Shown piece after piece: positions 1-13,200 of a stretch of 64,000 nucleotides of DNA. The stretch lies in assembly GCF_001949145.1 (NCBI RefSeq), contig NW_019091396.1, forward strand, positions 136,701-200,700. The letters are read 5' to 3'. Within the stretch, counting starts at the first letter, position 1. Each line of letters opens with the position of its first letter. Source of the DNA: Acanthaster planci (lineage: Eukaryota > Echinodermata > Asteroidea > Valvatida > Acanthasteridae). The notes under the pieces were generated by a model, which saw nothing but the letters and a program-made list of their open reading frames with translations, had not been told where the DNA came from and did no database searches. The position numbers and the translations under genes are program-made.

Positions 1-784
1 ACTATTAATATTAGTACTAGCCGGCCCCTAGCATGCCTAGGCCTATTTAAATGTGTGCTCCAGAAAATAAGCCCCCAAGCTCCCTCCTGCAATATGCACT
101 CTAAAATTAGGCCTAGGCCTTGCGCCCTGGCTAACAAAATAGAACATTGTACTTGTATAGGCTATAAATTACTCAGACTGAAATAAAATCCATTGAGAGG
201 GGGTTTCATATTTTATTTGGGGATCTGTTATTTCATAAGGGGAGACAAAACTTGTCTGTAGTGATTCTTTAAATTCTGTCATTTTAAAGCGTGTTGCATG
301 TACCTGTAAACACTCGGCCAAGGCCAAAGTCATGCTTGTAAACTAGGTTCTTACAATGCACATGTACATACTGTGTAAACCATAATCAATTCTCCTCTGA
401 CCCACATTTGACAAACAGTAACAATAAGGTGTAAAACTAAAAAAGCAGCAACGTGACCACGCAGCTTTTGTCAGACATTTCTCTGATAAGAATATTTGCT
501 AATCCTAAGGGCAAGATGACGTTTCGATTTCAAAGATGCTGTTCGTGTTAACAAATGTCTGGGGTGCAAAGTATGAATTACAAGACTGCACTTTGTAAAG
601 CAATTTAAGTTCTTAAAGTGAGTGGAACTCTGCTTAGCTGTGTAGTCCGTTAGTCGTGAGCCAGATGCCAGTATTGGAAGCAAGCGATTCTTTCTCTCTA
701 GATGCACATGTAGCCAGCTTCACCATGCATTGACTCAAATACAAACAATGTATGGTACACTTTTTGTTTGTGTTTCTGTTTTAG
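1..784. other. Upstream sequence, no gene seen
   Basis: AT-rich sequence with no convincing coding region. It is probably promoter or 5' intron of the SLC20 gene. No TATA box or other core promoter element could be assigned. Confidence 0.4.
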
Positions 785-846
785 ATCATACTCGTTAAAG
801 TCAAGAGGTAGTTGCTCTCTTAGTAGCTATTAATCTGCAAGTGACG
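785..846 (+). other. Probable 5' UTR part of SLC20 first coding exon
   Basis: A pyrimidine-rich tract ending in TTTTAG at 784 looks like a splice acceptor 62 nt before the start codon. This suggests a further non-coding exon upstream, outside the window or in 1-770. The reading frame upstream of the ATG is closed by TAA at 796-798. Confidence 0.45.
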
Positions 847-1216
847 ATGGATTTCTCGACTGCCATCCCAACTCCCTCTTGGGCGACCTCCGACTGGTTT
901 CCGACAGGCACCGGAACCATGGCCCCGATGGACATGAGCCCCTACGTCTGGACGCTGGTGGTGGGCTTCGCCATCTCCTTTGTCCTGGCCTTCGGCCTGG
1001 GCGCCAACGACGTGGCCAACTCCTTCGCCACCTCAGTAGGGGCACGGGTGCTGACCCTGCGCATGGCCTGCATCCTGGCCTCGTTCTTTGAGACGGCAGG
1101 GGCGGTGCTGCTGGGGGCCAAGGTGTCGGACACCATCCGCAAAGGCATCTTTGACGTGACTCTCTACGAGGGCATGACCGAGATTTTGATCGTGGGCCAG
1201 ATAGCTGCATTAGGAG
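847..1216 (+). CDS. SLC20A: SLC20 coding exon 1
   Basis: Residues 1-123, ending in phase 1 before GTGAGA. It carries a short extracellular N-terminus rich in Ser/Thr/Pro, the first membrane segment ([20 protein letters not shown]), the GANDVANSF signature, and [19 protein letters not shown], whose glutamate is one of the two essential acidic residues of the family. Confidence 0.95.
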
Positions 1217-4200
1217 GTGAGAGGTTCCTGTCCTTTTTTTTTAAATTGCGGGAGTGTGATTTTGTCAGGATTTCTCCTGATTTCGGGATCTTTTTAGTCA
1301 GGATTTTTCAGGTTTTCAGGATTCCTCAAGCAATTAGGAAAATGCTGAGATCTCCATTCTGGTGGGTTTGCTGATAAAAGTTGATACAAAGAGAGGTGTG
1401 AACATTCAGCTTTTTAGCTGATTTCAGCTGTTTTGTTTCTGATGTTCACCCTCAATTTCAGTTTTGTTTGTGCACCTACTGTGTACAAACGTATGGGACT
1501 TGTTACATTTTAGCTATTTGCTGTTTTCAGGTTTAATTTGAAATGGCCACTCACACCCCTGTACAAAACTCAAATATGGGTATTTTAATTTAAGGCCATA
1601 CATACATGTACACGTACGGTGAAGGTCACCGGATTTGGTCAGCTTCTGGCTGTATGTACACATACCGGTACTTCTTTTTAATTCTTAGGCCGCATAAAAG
1701 AAAATTGTTTATTGTCCCACGATTGTCTTGCGCCACCTGACCCGCCAATATGCCCATTCCCCTGTTTTTACATTTTATGCATCTGTTTCGTATAACTGAC
1801 TGAATGCTGCATGAAATCAATTTTTTACTATACGTGTACAAAAAGAAAATTGTGTAGCAAATTTGTTGGAAGGTCACCGGATTTGGTCTGCTTCTGGCTG
1901 TATGTACACGTACTTCTCTTTAATTCTTAGGCCGCATAAAAGAAAATTGTTGATTGTCCCACGATTGTCTTGCGCTACCTGACCCGCCAATATGCCCAGT
2001 CCCCAATTGTGTAACAAATTTGTTGGAAACATTTTGGAATGAAATCGTTCACTGCTTAAACTCAAATTTGTTTTTGCAGTAAAAAGTCAACTTTTTTTTG
2101 TTTTTAAGCTGCTTAGGTGTACTGCCGAAGCAGCTACTGCTTTGCTTTTTCTTTTGTTGTTTATTTTTTTTTCTTTTCCTTTTTCTGACTCTGTTTTGTG
2201 ATGGGGGACTTTGATGGTTTTATTTATCTGTTTAATTTCAATCTTGGTAGATATTTAGATATTCATGTCAGGTACATGTACAGGTCCTAAAAAAAATTTG
2301 TGATGATGACGTGATCACGTGATTTATTTTTGAATTTTGATGTATTCAGTTTTTTTCCATAGGGTTTGTACATGTCTTTCTACTAAATCATCGTGGTACT
2401 TGAATTTGGTATCTTTTTAAACAATCTGATTGACTTCATACTTAGCAAACCTTCTGACAGTTACTTACTAATAGTCGAACACCATAATTGTCATGAGGAC
2501 GTCATCACTTGATTTTTTTTTAAATTTTGAGTATTTAATTTGTCCCAGATACGTGTACATGTGTATAGGTTTTTTTTACATGTTTTTCAACAGGAAGACT
2601 GCTTTTGCACCATTATCGATTGACTGAGTTCGTGTTAGGGGCACACAATAAGGCCACAAGCTAGAAAAGGTTCCTGTACAAGTTCTCATTATGACATCAG
2701 CTGCCAAGTCACGTGACATCAAACAGACACTCTTCAAAGCACTATATCTCGTGAAGTACATGTATATGTCCGATTGGGTTGAAATGTTGTGTATAGTTCG
2801 AAGGGGAAGCGTTTTAGATCCAAATTGACCTCATGTGATTTTAATGTCATCTTGTAACTAGTCATGTGACATTTAAAGAGCACTCTTGAAAGTACTACAC
2901 TGTATATCTCGTGAAGTACATGTACATGTCCGACTGGGTTGAAATTTTGTGTATAACTCAAAGGGGAAGGGTTTCAGACCAAAATTGACCTGATGTGATA
3001 ATGATATCCTCGGGTGACAAGTCACATGACATTAAAAGTGCAATTTTTAAAGCCTGATACCAGTGAAGTACATGTCTCGTCGGATTGAACTTCGCAGATC
3101 TATAGCTATATGTAGAAAAGGAAGGGCTCGTGATGGAAATTGATTTTACCTGATGCTGGTATTGTCACATGACAACTCATGTGACATGTAGCAAGATGAC
3201 ATGGGTAATAAACTTTCTATTGCTGTATTTCCACTTCTGGCCATTATCTAACAAGTTTATTCAATGATTTTTTTGAAAACCCTTTGAAACTGAAGCAGCT
3301 CCGTGGTTGTCCACAACCATGGTTTTCTCTCTTTTTTTTATTTTCTCTTGGATGAAATAATTCACGGTCACATCCCAGAAAAAAAGAAAAAAAAAACTTA
3401 GCAAAATTATTCTGATGCCCTTTTAAAGGCACATGAACATGTACCATGGTTCCTTTGTAAAGAGAGAAAACCAATGTAAAATAACTAAAAACTCCAAGTT
3501 AAGGGGTGAAATAAAATAAATTGAAAGACTATTCTCATTAAAAAAAAGACTGATTGAACACTTACGGGTGATCATGTAGATTAGAGGTCCACCTTGGAGA
3601 CATTTTGGTGTTCGGTTACGGGTGAAACCATTCAGCTTTTCAGGATGGAACTAATATTAGTACTGTTCACATTCTGTAGATCAAACATACAGTTCAATCT
3701 GCTAATTATTTGATAATGTGGTTACAATTTTACATGAAGAAAAGTTGAACGACTTCACATGTAACAGGACACCAAACTGTCCCCAAGTTGGACCCCTGAT
3801 TTATAGAATCACCCTCATATGTGTGTTTCTTCTACAAAATGTTTTACTGATATCGTGCGTCGTTTTGTACAGGGACATTTTTCCACCATTTGCAATGTGC
3901 ATTTTATAAATTAATGCTTGTACAGTAATGTGTATTCTGGAGATCGATACTCGTGTCTCCGAGGGACACAACTGATTCATGCTCGTGCATGCATCGCATT
4001 TGTCTGGATTTTCTTTCAGTGAGATTTTCTTCCAGTGCCTGTAATGATGCAAAAAAAAAACCAAAAAAGTGTTTGTCGGCGTATATACGGTATGGACATG
4101 TATGTGTGCCTGGTGGTACCTTCAGGACATTTGGGGATAACTCAGGTGTAATGATTGCAATTTTCTTCACAAACCGCACACTGATCATCACTGATAGGCA

Positions 4201-7200
4201 TACACTCGCACTACATTAGCGCCTGATCGCGTCTCCCTTTCATCTCCTGCAACCTTGAGCTGGCCAAGTCAGCTGAGGGGCACATTTCCTGTTTTCTGAG
4301 CATTCCGCTCTCTGCTCAGGGAATCTATGAAGGGGGGGACAAACAATGGTTTTCTACTACTAGTGAATATTAAAGGGTGAAACGTCTACATGTACACGTT
4401 TAAATTAATAAAAGTTCCAAATATGTTTACACATTCTTCCAAATGGTTGACCTGACCCTTCCAGAGGTTTGACGTTTTGATTGATGGAATCTGGCATTCA
4501 TTTTTATCGTAAACAATGCCTGTAAATGGGATCCAATTTTCGGTACACCTTTTCCCTTTCAGCATCCGTGTACTTTTGGAGAAAAAAAGTGAATTCCAAA
4601 ACACTAAACATTGCTTGTTTTGTTAAGTACCCCAACATCAATTAGGTTTAGGTTTGATTGTGTGCGTTGTTTAATTATATACATGTACGTGTAATTATGC
4701 AAAAAACACCGAGATTGGCAGTGGCAGCCTCTGTAAAGGGTTAGCAAAACATTTAATCATTTGATTTAATGGTATGGGAAAGTTTTCTGATTAAACGTGA
4801 TTTCCAACCTTACAAGGAAAAGAAAACTGTCATTTAAATTAGCCCGGGCAGTTCAACAACTGCATGTTGAACTTGAAAAGAAAAAATCAATGTTACAAGA
4901 AGATTTCTGCAATTTAATTCGCAGAACTTGACCTCGTGTCTACTGTATGTGTTTTCAAAAAGCAAAATACCATACGCATGAGGCTGTGGCCAAAAACCGT
5001 GATTCGGGCAAACCACGAGGCGGCAAAAGAACATCATTTTCACTCAATACTGAATATTGATATAATATTGAACGAATAAAACAACATTGACAAAAAAAAA
5101 AAGAAAGGAAAAAACAGACAGGGCAAGAAAACAAGAAAAAGTAGCTGGCAAGGCTGGGCCGGCTATGTGCATTAGCTGGCTCAACCTTGCCAGGAGTGTG
5201 TAGTCCTTACAGTCATTTTCTGACACGTGTTTTATAACCCAGCAATCTGAACCTGAGTAGCGGTTGGTCTGTGTACATGTACATTATCTAAATATTTAAC
5301 CATTCCAGAAAACAGGTTAATATTCCGAAGGCTGGACTTCTGTCCAGTACATGTGTGTGGTTGCCGAACTGATCTGTTTTTTTTTGCAGGTTATCTTTGG
5401 ACATCACTGAACAGGAAAATTACATGTACCATATTTTCCGTAAATGTCATTTTGGGACGTCACTGAACAGCAAAATATTTACTCGCAAACAAATACAAAG
5501 TGTTGACAGTTGACCCTTTTCACCAGATGGTCAGAAATGTGAATTTTTACATGTGCACCTGTAGGTAAGTGGGAATGGGGCTGTGCCAACAGCATGATAT
5601 CATGCCAATGGCATGATACATGTGCAAAGTGTGGATGGCCACAGGTGCTGCAGTACTACATGTACATGCTCAGCCCTGCACATGACTGTCACATGTTCAC
5701 CGAGTGATCGTGTGCCCGTGATCACACATGCAGTCTGTCAAAGGACTCGTTAAAAAGGTGTATTGGTCTGATATTGATGTGGGAAAGATATCGAATGACT
5801 GACTCCAGATTTACTTGCAACCTGTAAGCTCTACCTCGTAGTTGTGTTCATGGAAATGCACAAAACTTGCATGGTACTCCTCACACTTGCAAAGTGGACG
5901 GGGCAACAGTCGTGAACGTTTTCACGAAGAGGCGAATGTCTCACCGGATTGTAAAACCTACATTTAGGTTTTGAGAAAATCGCATCTGAAGTTGGTTTCC
6001 TTTTGCAAACGCTTACATGTACATGTATATTCCCCCAGTATTAAGATGTTTTTGACTTCAACCAATGCTACTGCATGGAAGAGGGAATCTTAAATGACAC
6101 AGAACTGAAAAAGAATGCGTGTACATGTAGAAGTCAATAAATAATTGTTTATTTTGTAAACAAACAAATTTGCCTCCTTGGAAAAACGCTATTCGGGCGA
6201 CTTTTGTCAATTTGTGAAAACACATGCTTTTTTGCTGGAGCACTTGCCGGGTGCAAAATTGTTACATTTGTATACATTTCCAGCATCAAATTTGCCTCTT
6301 CCTGAAAACAGTAAAACAAGTTTGCCCATGAATTTGCCCTTTATTGCTAATTCTACTTGTCGATTTATGGAAAACAAACTTACCTCTTTGTGAAAATTTT
6401 AAACACAAAATGCAGTTTGGTAGTTGAAATTCACCCTAGGTACATGTAGATCTTCGTGATTTTGCTGATTTCAGTAGACGTGGTAAAATATAATTACACC
6501 AAGTTGTAGGTATTACAGAGCCTTTTTAATTTTACCAAAAAAACAGAAGTTTGAAAAAATCATGATTTAGGGCCAAAGTTTCTCTTCTTGAAAATGGTGG
6601 TGCAGTATGAAAAGCCGCACAGTCCTCGCCAGAAACTCGAAGGACTTCTTGCAAAATCCAACACTTTTGTTCCCAACTGTGCCGCCAGTTGACTTTCAAA
6701 ACTATGGCCAGTGATTCGGAGGGAAGGGGGCTTTCATGGAAGCGACATGTAGCAGTGGAAGAGCTGGGTGTCTGCACGTGAGGGCTAGGAGCCAAGTTGG
6801 CATGGTGGGTGATGTTGCTCTCCTCACCTCTCACCCTGAGGCCTGGGTCCAAACCCTGCCCAGGGTGATCATGGTTAGGTTGCTTTTCTCACCCTGAGGC
6901 CTGGGTCCAAACCCTGCCCAGGGTTATCATGGTGATGTTGCTTTCCTCACTCCCACCCTGAGGCCTGGGTCCAAACCCTGCCCAGGCCGACATAGGGTGG
7001 ATGTACATGTACTTCAGCCAGACTAACCCCGATGAGCATTGTGGGCAACTGGTTGCCACTCGTCACGTGTAGTAAATTTATTTGTTGTGCACTTGTCTCA
7101 GGTGCACATGTACAAAGACGTGCAGACAGTTTTATTTTTCAAGCAATAAAAGGCCGTGGGAAAAACGTTGCACAGTCCACACATAAAAAAAGAGACTTCG

Positions 7201-10200
7201 TATTTCCTTCGTTAGTACATGTATGCAATGACTTTTCTGAACCTTGGTTTTGATACACAGATGCACACATGCAACGGCCTTGGTTTATCGCCAGAATTAA
7301 TTATCAAATTTTAATCAGCAAGAACTTTTGCTCAAGCAGTAAACATCTTCTCACTGACTTCATGTCCAGTAGTCACCAAATCATAGGGTGCCTTCCAGTT
7401 CTTTGCACCTGAACCTCGGAGCAGTCTTCCATACCACATCAAAAACTGCCCTTTTCTGGAATGATTTAAATGTCAACTCAAAACACATCTGTTCGCCAAC
7501 TCTCTCCAGTGCATAGAGTCAAAAGTCAACTGACAATTTGAGGATAAATCAACCCCTCAACTTCAGTGCAGGAAAAACAATTTGAGGGTTCCACAACTAC
7601 ATTGTCATTAAAATGTCTAAAAAAATTTGGAAGTTGGCTTAGTGGCTCCTTCCTTGCTATTCTTACCTCTGCGGCCCAGGTTCGATTCCTTGCTTGGTCC
7701 ACGCGGCTTGGGTTTTTGCAGTCACTACCCGACTCCTTGGATTTGGCCCAGAACCATTCTCCTGCGATTTTTCTCCCACCTCTGACAATCGTAGTTCTCG
7801 TTGTCTCCTCTCTACGGGTTTCTTTAGGCTTACCGGTGACAGTGATCACTTTCGAGGTAACCTTGCGTTCATCACCGGAAATATATGATTTAACATTCAT
7901 CCATTAAACGTTGTTTGTTTTATTGTTCTGCCCCCCCCCTTTTTCTCTCTAGGCGCATGTGTGTGGTTGCTGGTGGCAACGTATTTCAGGCTGCCTGTTT
8001 CGGGAACGCACAGCATTGTGGGGGCGATGATCGGCTTTCATCTTGTCGTGTTTCAGACGGAAGGAGTGAATTGGACCAAGTTTGGACTCATCAGTAAGTT
8101 CTTTACAGGGTGTATGTGAAATCATATTGAAATTGTAGGATTGAGGACTGTTACAGTTAAGAAAACTGAGCTGCAATTCAGAAAGATCAGAAGTCATCCG
8201 TCAGAATCAATCATAAAAAAAGGAATTTTGAGCTTTGACTTCAGATATGCTAAGCACGGTCACATTTTATGTACACTATTTGAGGTTGAGGTCAACCGTT
8301 AAGAGAACATTCAGCCAGAAGTGCTGCTCTGCGATTTCGTTGGGCTGTAGCAAAAGTCCATTCCAGGTACATGCAGGTTGTTTGGTGAAATGTCTCCCTG
8401 GCCAGACAAATTTAACATATAGCATCTGATTGATTGGCACTCTCTCCGAGTAGTGCAATACACTGCTTTGGAGCGTTCACACTATCTTCAAATCTTGTCC
8501 TGCAAGAACGGCATCCATCGTCCACCATGGATCATGTGTTCAATGCGTGCAAGGTGAACCCACGTTCACGTGCCCTGAACTGTGTAGTCGTTGATTTACT
8601 TTGAAACTCTGTCCATTTTTTATTTGTAGTTGCGTCTTGGTTCATCTCTCCGCTGCTGTCTGGAGTCATGTCGGCCATCATTTTCCTTCTCTACAAGAAG
8701 TTTGTTTTGAACAAGGTAATTTCTTTTTTTCAGGGCTAGTCTAGCACCGTAGACGTAGAAATGGTTTTCTTTTCATTATTTCCTTTGGTCTGTGACAAAG
8801 TAATACCACTACATGAGTTGAAAGGAGGGGCCTGTCTCTTAAATTTTGGAAAAAAAAATTTTGCAATTGAAAATTTAAATACGAACTGCTGCGAGCAGCT
8901 TGCTTCCTGTGCTTAGACCTGAAATATTCAAAGCAATAACGTAAGAGCTGTGATGCTTTGATCCTAGCTGAATCTTTCTCATTGGCAAAATGAAATATAT
9001 GACTTAATTTCTTACTTTCCTTAGTTTGGATGTGTGTATTAAATATTTTTTTATGACATTAATGTTCTTGGCAGTACCCCCCAAAAGTCACATTCTTAAA
9101 GGGTAAACAAGCAAGCACATCTATTGGAAAATACACTGTGACTGACTTGTGCATATGAGGGACGTCTAGGCAAAAGAGCAGGGTAAAGTGATGCCGTGAC
9201 CACCCATCCGTGGTGTTGCAGGCCTATGTGCCAGCGCTGTCCAATATCCACAAATCTCTTTCCACAGCCGTAGCTCATACCCCGCAACAAGTTCAAGAAA
9301 TCAAAGTGGCGAAAAGCCACGTGTGCAAATCAAGGTCACGGAATGTTCAGTGTGTCTCGCCCGGGACATGTACAGTACCGTACAGAGCACGAACATGCAC
9401 TGTACATGTGATGGGGTGATTGAGTGCACTGTACATACATGTGATGGCGTGATTGAGTGCACTGTACATACATGGATGTAGATTTTCATTATGGACCCGA
9501 ACGTGTTTGCACGTGCAGTTCAGTCAGAGTTCATGGTAGATGCTGGCATTCCTACATGTACTTCAAATGTACACATGGACATGGGGTCCAGCCACAGCCT
9601 GCATGTGTACATGTATGTACACTGAGCTGGGCATCATGTACTTGTCAATCACCAACACACACTCGTTGGGGGTTCAGTGTTCCCAAATTAATTAGCCGGA
9701 GGTGCCACATTTCAACCAATCAATATTGCCTCGTGGTTATTTCAGATAACCGGACTCGGAGTTTCTTAGAATGCATGTGCGTTTGTTCCCCATTAGCTGG
9801 CTCCATCTTTAACAAAACCTACTAGTAAGGATGCGACAAAGATGCTGTCCGTACGGAGTGCTTGTTTAGAAAAATTGGCATGTGCATTTTGTAGGTGACG
9901 GCACATAAAACATGGAGATGTCCTCAACATGCCATTGTAATTTTTATAGTTGACACATTTGCTGGTACATGTACATGTATGCTTCCAAGTTTTGTTTGGC
10001 GTCGTTGCCTTCACAGTTTGGGATTTTTTTTCCTGAGCATCTGTTCAGGTTCAGGCAACAATAAAGTGAAAAAGTCAAAAGTATTCGCTTGTGCATTTAT
10101 ACAGTTTGGTTTAATGTGTGTCAGCAAAAAAAGCCACCCCCCCAAACCACACACACAACAATTGTCGAGTGGCCACGTTTACTGGTCCTCACGGACAGTT

Positions 10201-13200
10201 TTGCAAATCCAATGATGTTTGTAGTTGCCAGAGCTATAAAATTAATTAAAACTGCTGTGAATCGGAATTTCAGGGTTATTTCGGTGGTAATCAGTATTGA
10301 TGTTAATGCTGCACAGAGTGAGGTGTCACAGCTTGTATCAACTCATAAGGGTGGAGCCGGAACCAGATTGTTTTTTGGGGGGGGCAGGGCCAAAATTTGA
10401 ATAATTTTTGTTATCACCTTATGTGACCTTTCTGAGGGGTGGGGCTACATTCCGTGCTTTTTAAATGCTTTGGAAGGGAAGGGAAATAGAGGAACAAGTT
10501 GTCTTTCATTCCCCGATATGTTTGCACTTTTTGGAGGGGTTTCCCACATTGGTAGAGGCATTGATAGGGCTTGCCCATGTATATGTGCCTGTACTCATGT
10601 TTAACTGTTTCGGAATTAGTCATTTTGGGGAGTTTCTGTATCAATGCACAGATTTAAAAATGTCAGGAATACATTATTCTAATCTGATTGGGGAAAGGCA
10701 GATCATGTGAAATGAATTACATGTATTTGGATCACTGCACGACGGCAACGATGCTAAAGGTTTATTTTTCTGCTTGCATGTAGGACGAGCCCTTGGAGCC
10801 AGGTCTGAAGGTTCTTCCCATTTGCTACACACTGGTGATGCTGGTCAACATGATTTCCATCACCTTTGATGGACCCGAGTGTGAGTAGGAAAACAACATC
10901 TCAGTGTTAGTCCCCCCGCCCCGGGCATTCGACCTTCGTGATCTGTTCCCGTGCATTTACGTGTAGTTTGCTGATGAGTAGTGAAGATGCTGTCCACATT
11001 TATTCACATTAAATGGAGATTTGTGTACCCAAGGAGCTTGACCACCATAACTGACTGAATACATGCATTGTACATGTATGTTTACTCGAGGCCACAGACC
11101 TGCATGCAATCTGCCTGACCCTATTCCAACCCAACCCTGCCAACCATTTCCAATCGTCCTGCTCAGCCCAACCCATCCTAACTTAGAGTGTGGCATTTCA
11201 GTTTGACATGCCTACGTGTAAGTCATTCTCCGACCACTTCTGGCGTTGGACCAGAAATAGATGTGGCTGGACAAAACGTGAATTTCCCAAGGAAATGGGT
11301 CATTCTATAAATTTGGGGTCCAATTTTTTCCCGTCCCTGTCACGTTTGGTTTTTATTGTTTAGAACTCAATTGTTTAATTTCCAAGACTGACTAAGTACT
11401 GCAAATTAACTGTTAGAGTAATTAAAATAGTTTGAAATCAATTTCAGTGATACATCCCTTGTCAAACATGTCAGATGGTATACGTGTACGTGTACATGTC
11501 AGAGGGAACAGGGACGAAAAAAGGTCACTTTTTGGACCCTAAATTCATAGATTGAACCAAATGTAAAAGTCCCGAAAGCAGAACACTGTTGGTGGTTTGA
11601 CTTCTGTGCCTGATGACGACTTGCTTGAGAGTGTGTTCTTGTCACCGGTATTGATAGCTGACAACAGAACAGGGGCCAATTTCATAGTGCTACATATGTT
11701 ACAAGCGTGAAAAAACCTTGCTTGACAAATATCAGGTTACCAGCCAAACGTTGTGATGTACATTTTTTTGGAATGATATGTTAATACCTGTCCTTTGGTC
11801 AGCATGACAATCACATATAGTTTGAGCTGGTAACCTTTGTTTATCAAGCAAGGTTTTTTGTGCTTAAGCAAATTCTGTGCTTAACCCTTCTATGTGGAAG
11901 TCACTCTTTGGGTCACTTGGTAAACACCTCAAAGAAGCACAGCTGTGTCATGTTGTGCACTGCACCAACAGTCCCTCACAGGAATATCAGATTGCACTTT
12001 TGTGCTGCCCAACAACTGTGCTTCACTGTTTCATGTGCATAATTGTGCAATAAACNNNNNNNNNNNNNNNNNNNNNNNNNNNNNNNNNNNNNNNNNNNNN
12101 NNNNNNNNNNNNNNNNNNNNNNNNNNNNNNNNNNNNNNNNNNNNNNNNNNNNNNNNNNNNNNNNNNNNNNNNNNNNNNNNNNNNNNNNNNNNNNNNNNNN
12201 NNNNNNNNNNNNNNNNNNNNNNNNNNNNNNNNNNNNNNNNNNNNNNNNNNNNNNNNNNNNNNNNNNNNNNNNNNNNNNNNNNNNNNNNNNNNNNNNNNNN
12301 NNNNNNNNNNNNNNNNNNNNNNNNNNNNNNNNNNNNNNNNNNNNNNNNNNNNNNNNNNNNNNNNNNNNNNNNNNNNNNNNNNNNNNNNNNNNNNNNNNNN
12401 NNNNNNNNNNNNNNNNNNNNNNNNNNNNNNNNNNNNNNNNNNNNNNNNNNNNNNNNNNNNNNNNNNNNNNNNNNNNNNNNNNNNNNCCAAAGGACGGTTA
12501 AGCAGCTCCATAAAATTGGCCCCTTGTACTACTGTACAATGTACATGTACGTCGTTTTCTGCCCTACTTTTTCTTGCTTATGTTCACGCACTGCTAACCC
12601 GGCCTTCCCCCATGTACATGTAATATTGCATATTATGGGTACATCTACAGTAGCTCATCCTTGGCTAGAAACTTCATACCCAGCTCATCTCCAGGCATCT
12701 CGCCTAACCCAACCCCTACAACCCCGACCCAACCCTAGCCCAGATCAGCCTCGCCCAACATGCTCAATACGTGTACATCCACACATTTTTATAACCCATA
12801 CCAACTCCCACCTACATGCAGGAACCTGCATTTTGTACATAACCGTGCCACCCAACCCAAGTCCAGATCAGCTTACCCGAAGCCACTGTTACCACTGGAA
12901 CAAATCCAACCCCCACTGATTGACTTCATTTTGTCACCCAACACCACCCAAACCCATATCAGCCTTTTTGATACCCTCCAATACTACTAAACCAAATCTA
13001 GCCCCCCAAACAACTGCATTTTGTAACCCAACACCACCCAAACCAAACCCAGATCAGCCTTACTGATACCCACCAATACTACTAAACCAAATCCAGCCCC
13101 TCCCCCAAACAACTGCATTTTGTAACCCAACACCACCCAAACCAAACCCAAATCAACCTTACTGATACCCACCAATACTACTAAACCAAATCCAGCCCCT

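Larger units (their letters stand above)
1217..7952 (+). other. SLC20 intron 1 (6.7 kb)
   Basis: No coding sequence. It contains a hAT-like MITE (1393-1561), a local duplication (1621-2004), a diverged ~155-bp tandem array (about 2700-3200), a ~60-bp tandem repeat (6832-6988), a LINE tail (7386-7506) and a tRNA-headed SINE (7634-7895). The rest is unassigned AT-rich sequence with scattered TACATG repeats. Confidence 0.8.

Noticed and set aside
830-1210. Minus-strand frame opposite SLC20 exon 1
   Set aside because: It is an antisense shadow of the GC-rich coding exon; the + strand protein is a clear PiT family member. The same applies at 17091-17504 and 19348-20053.
6532-6852. Minus-strand 106-codon frame in SLC20 intron 1
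   Set aside because: It overlaps the tandem repeat, has no recognisable domain and looks repeat-derived.
11945-12919. Long open frame across the first gap
   Set aside because: Most of it is N. The flanks are repeat sequence.
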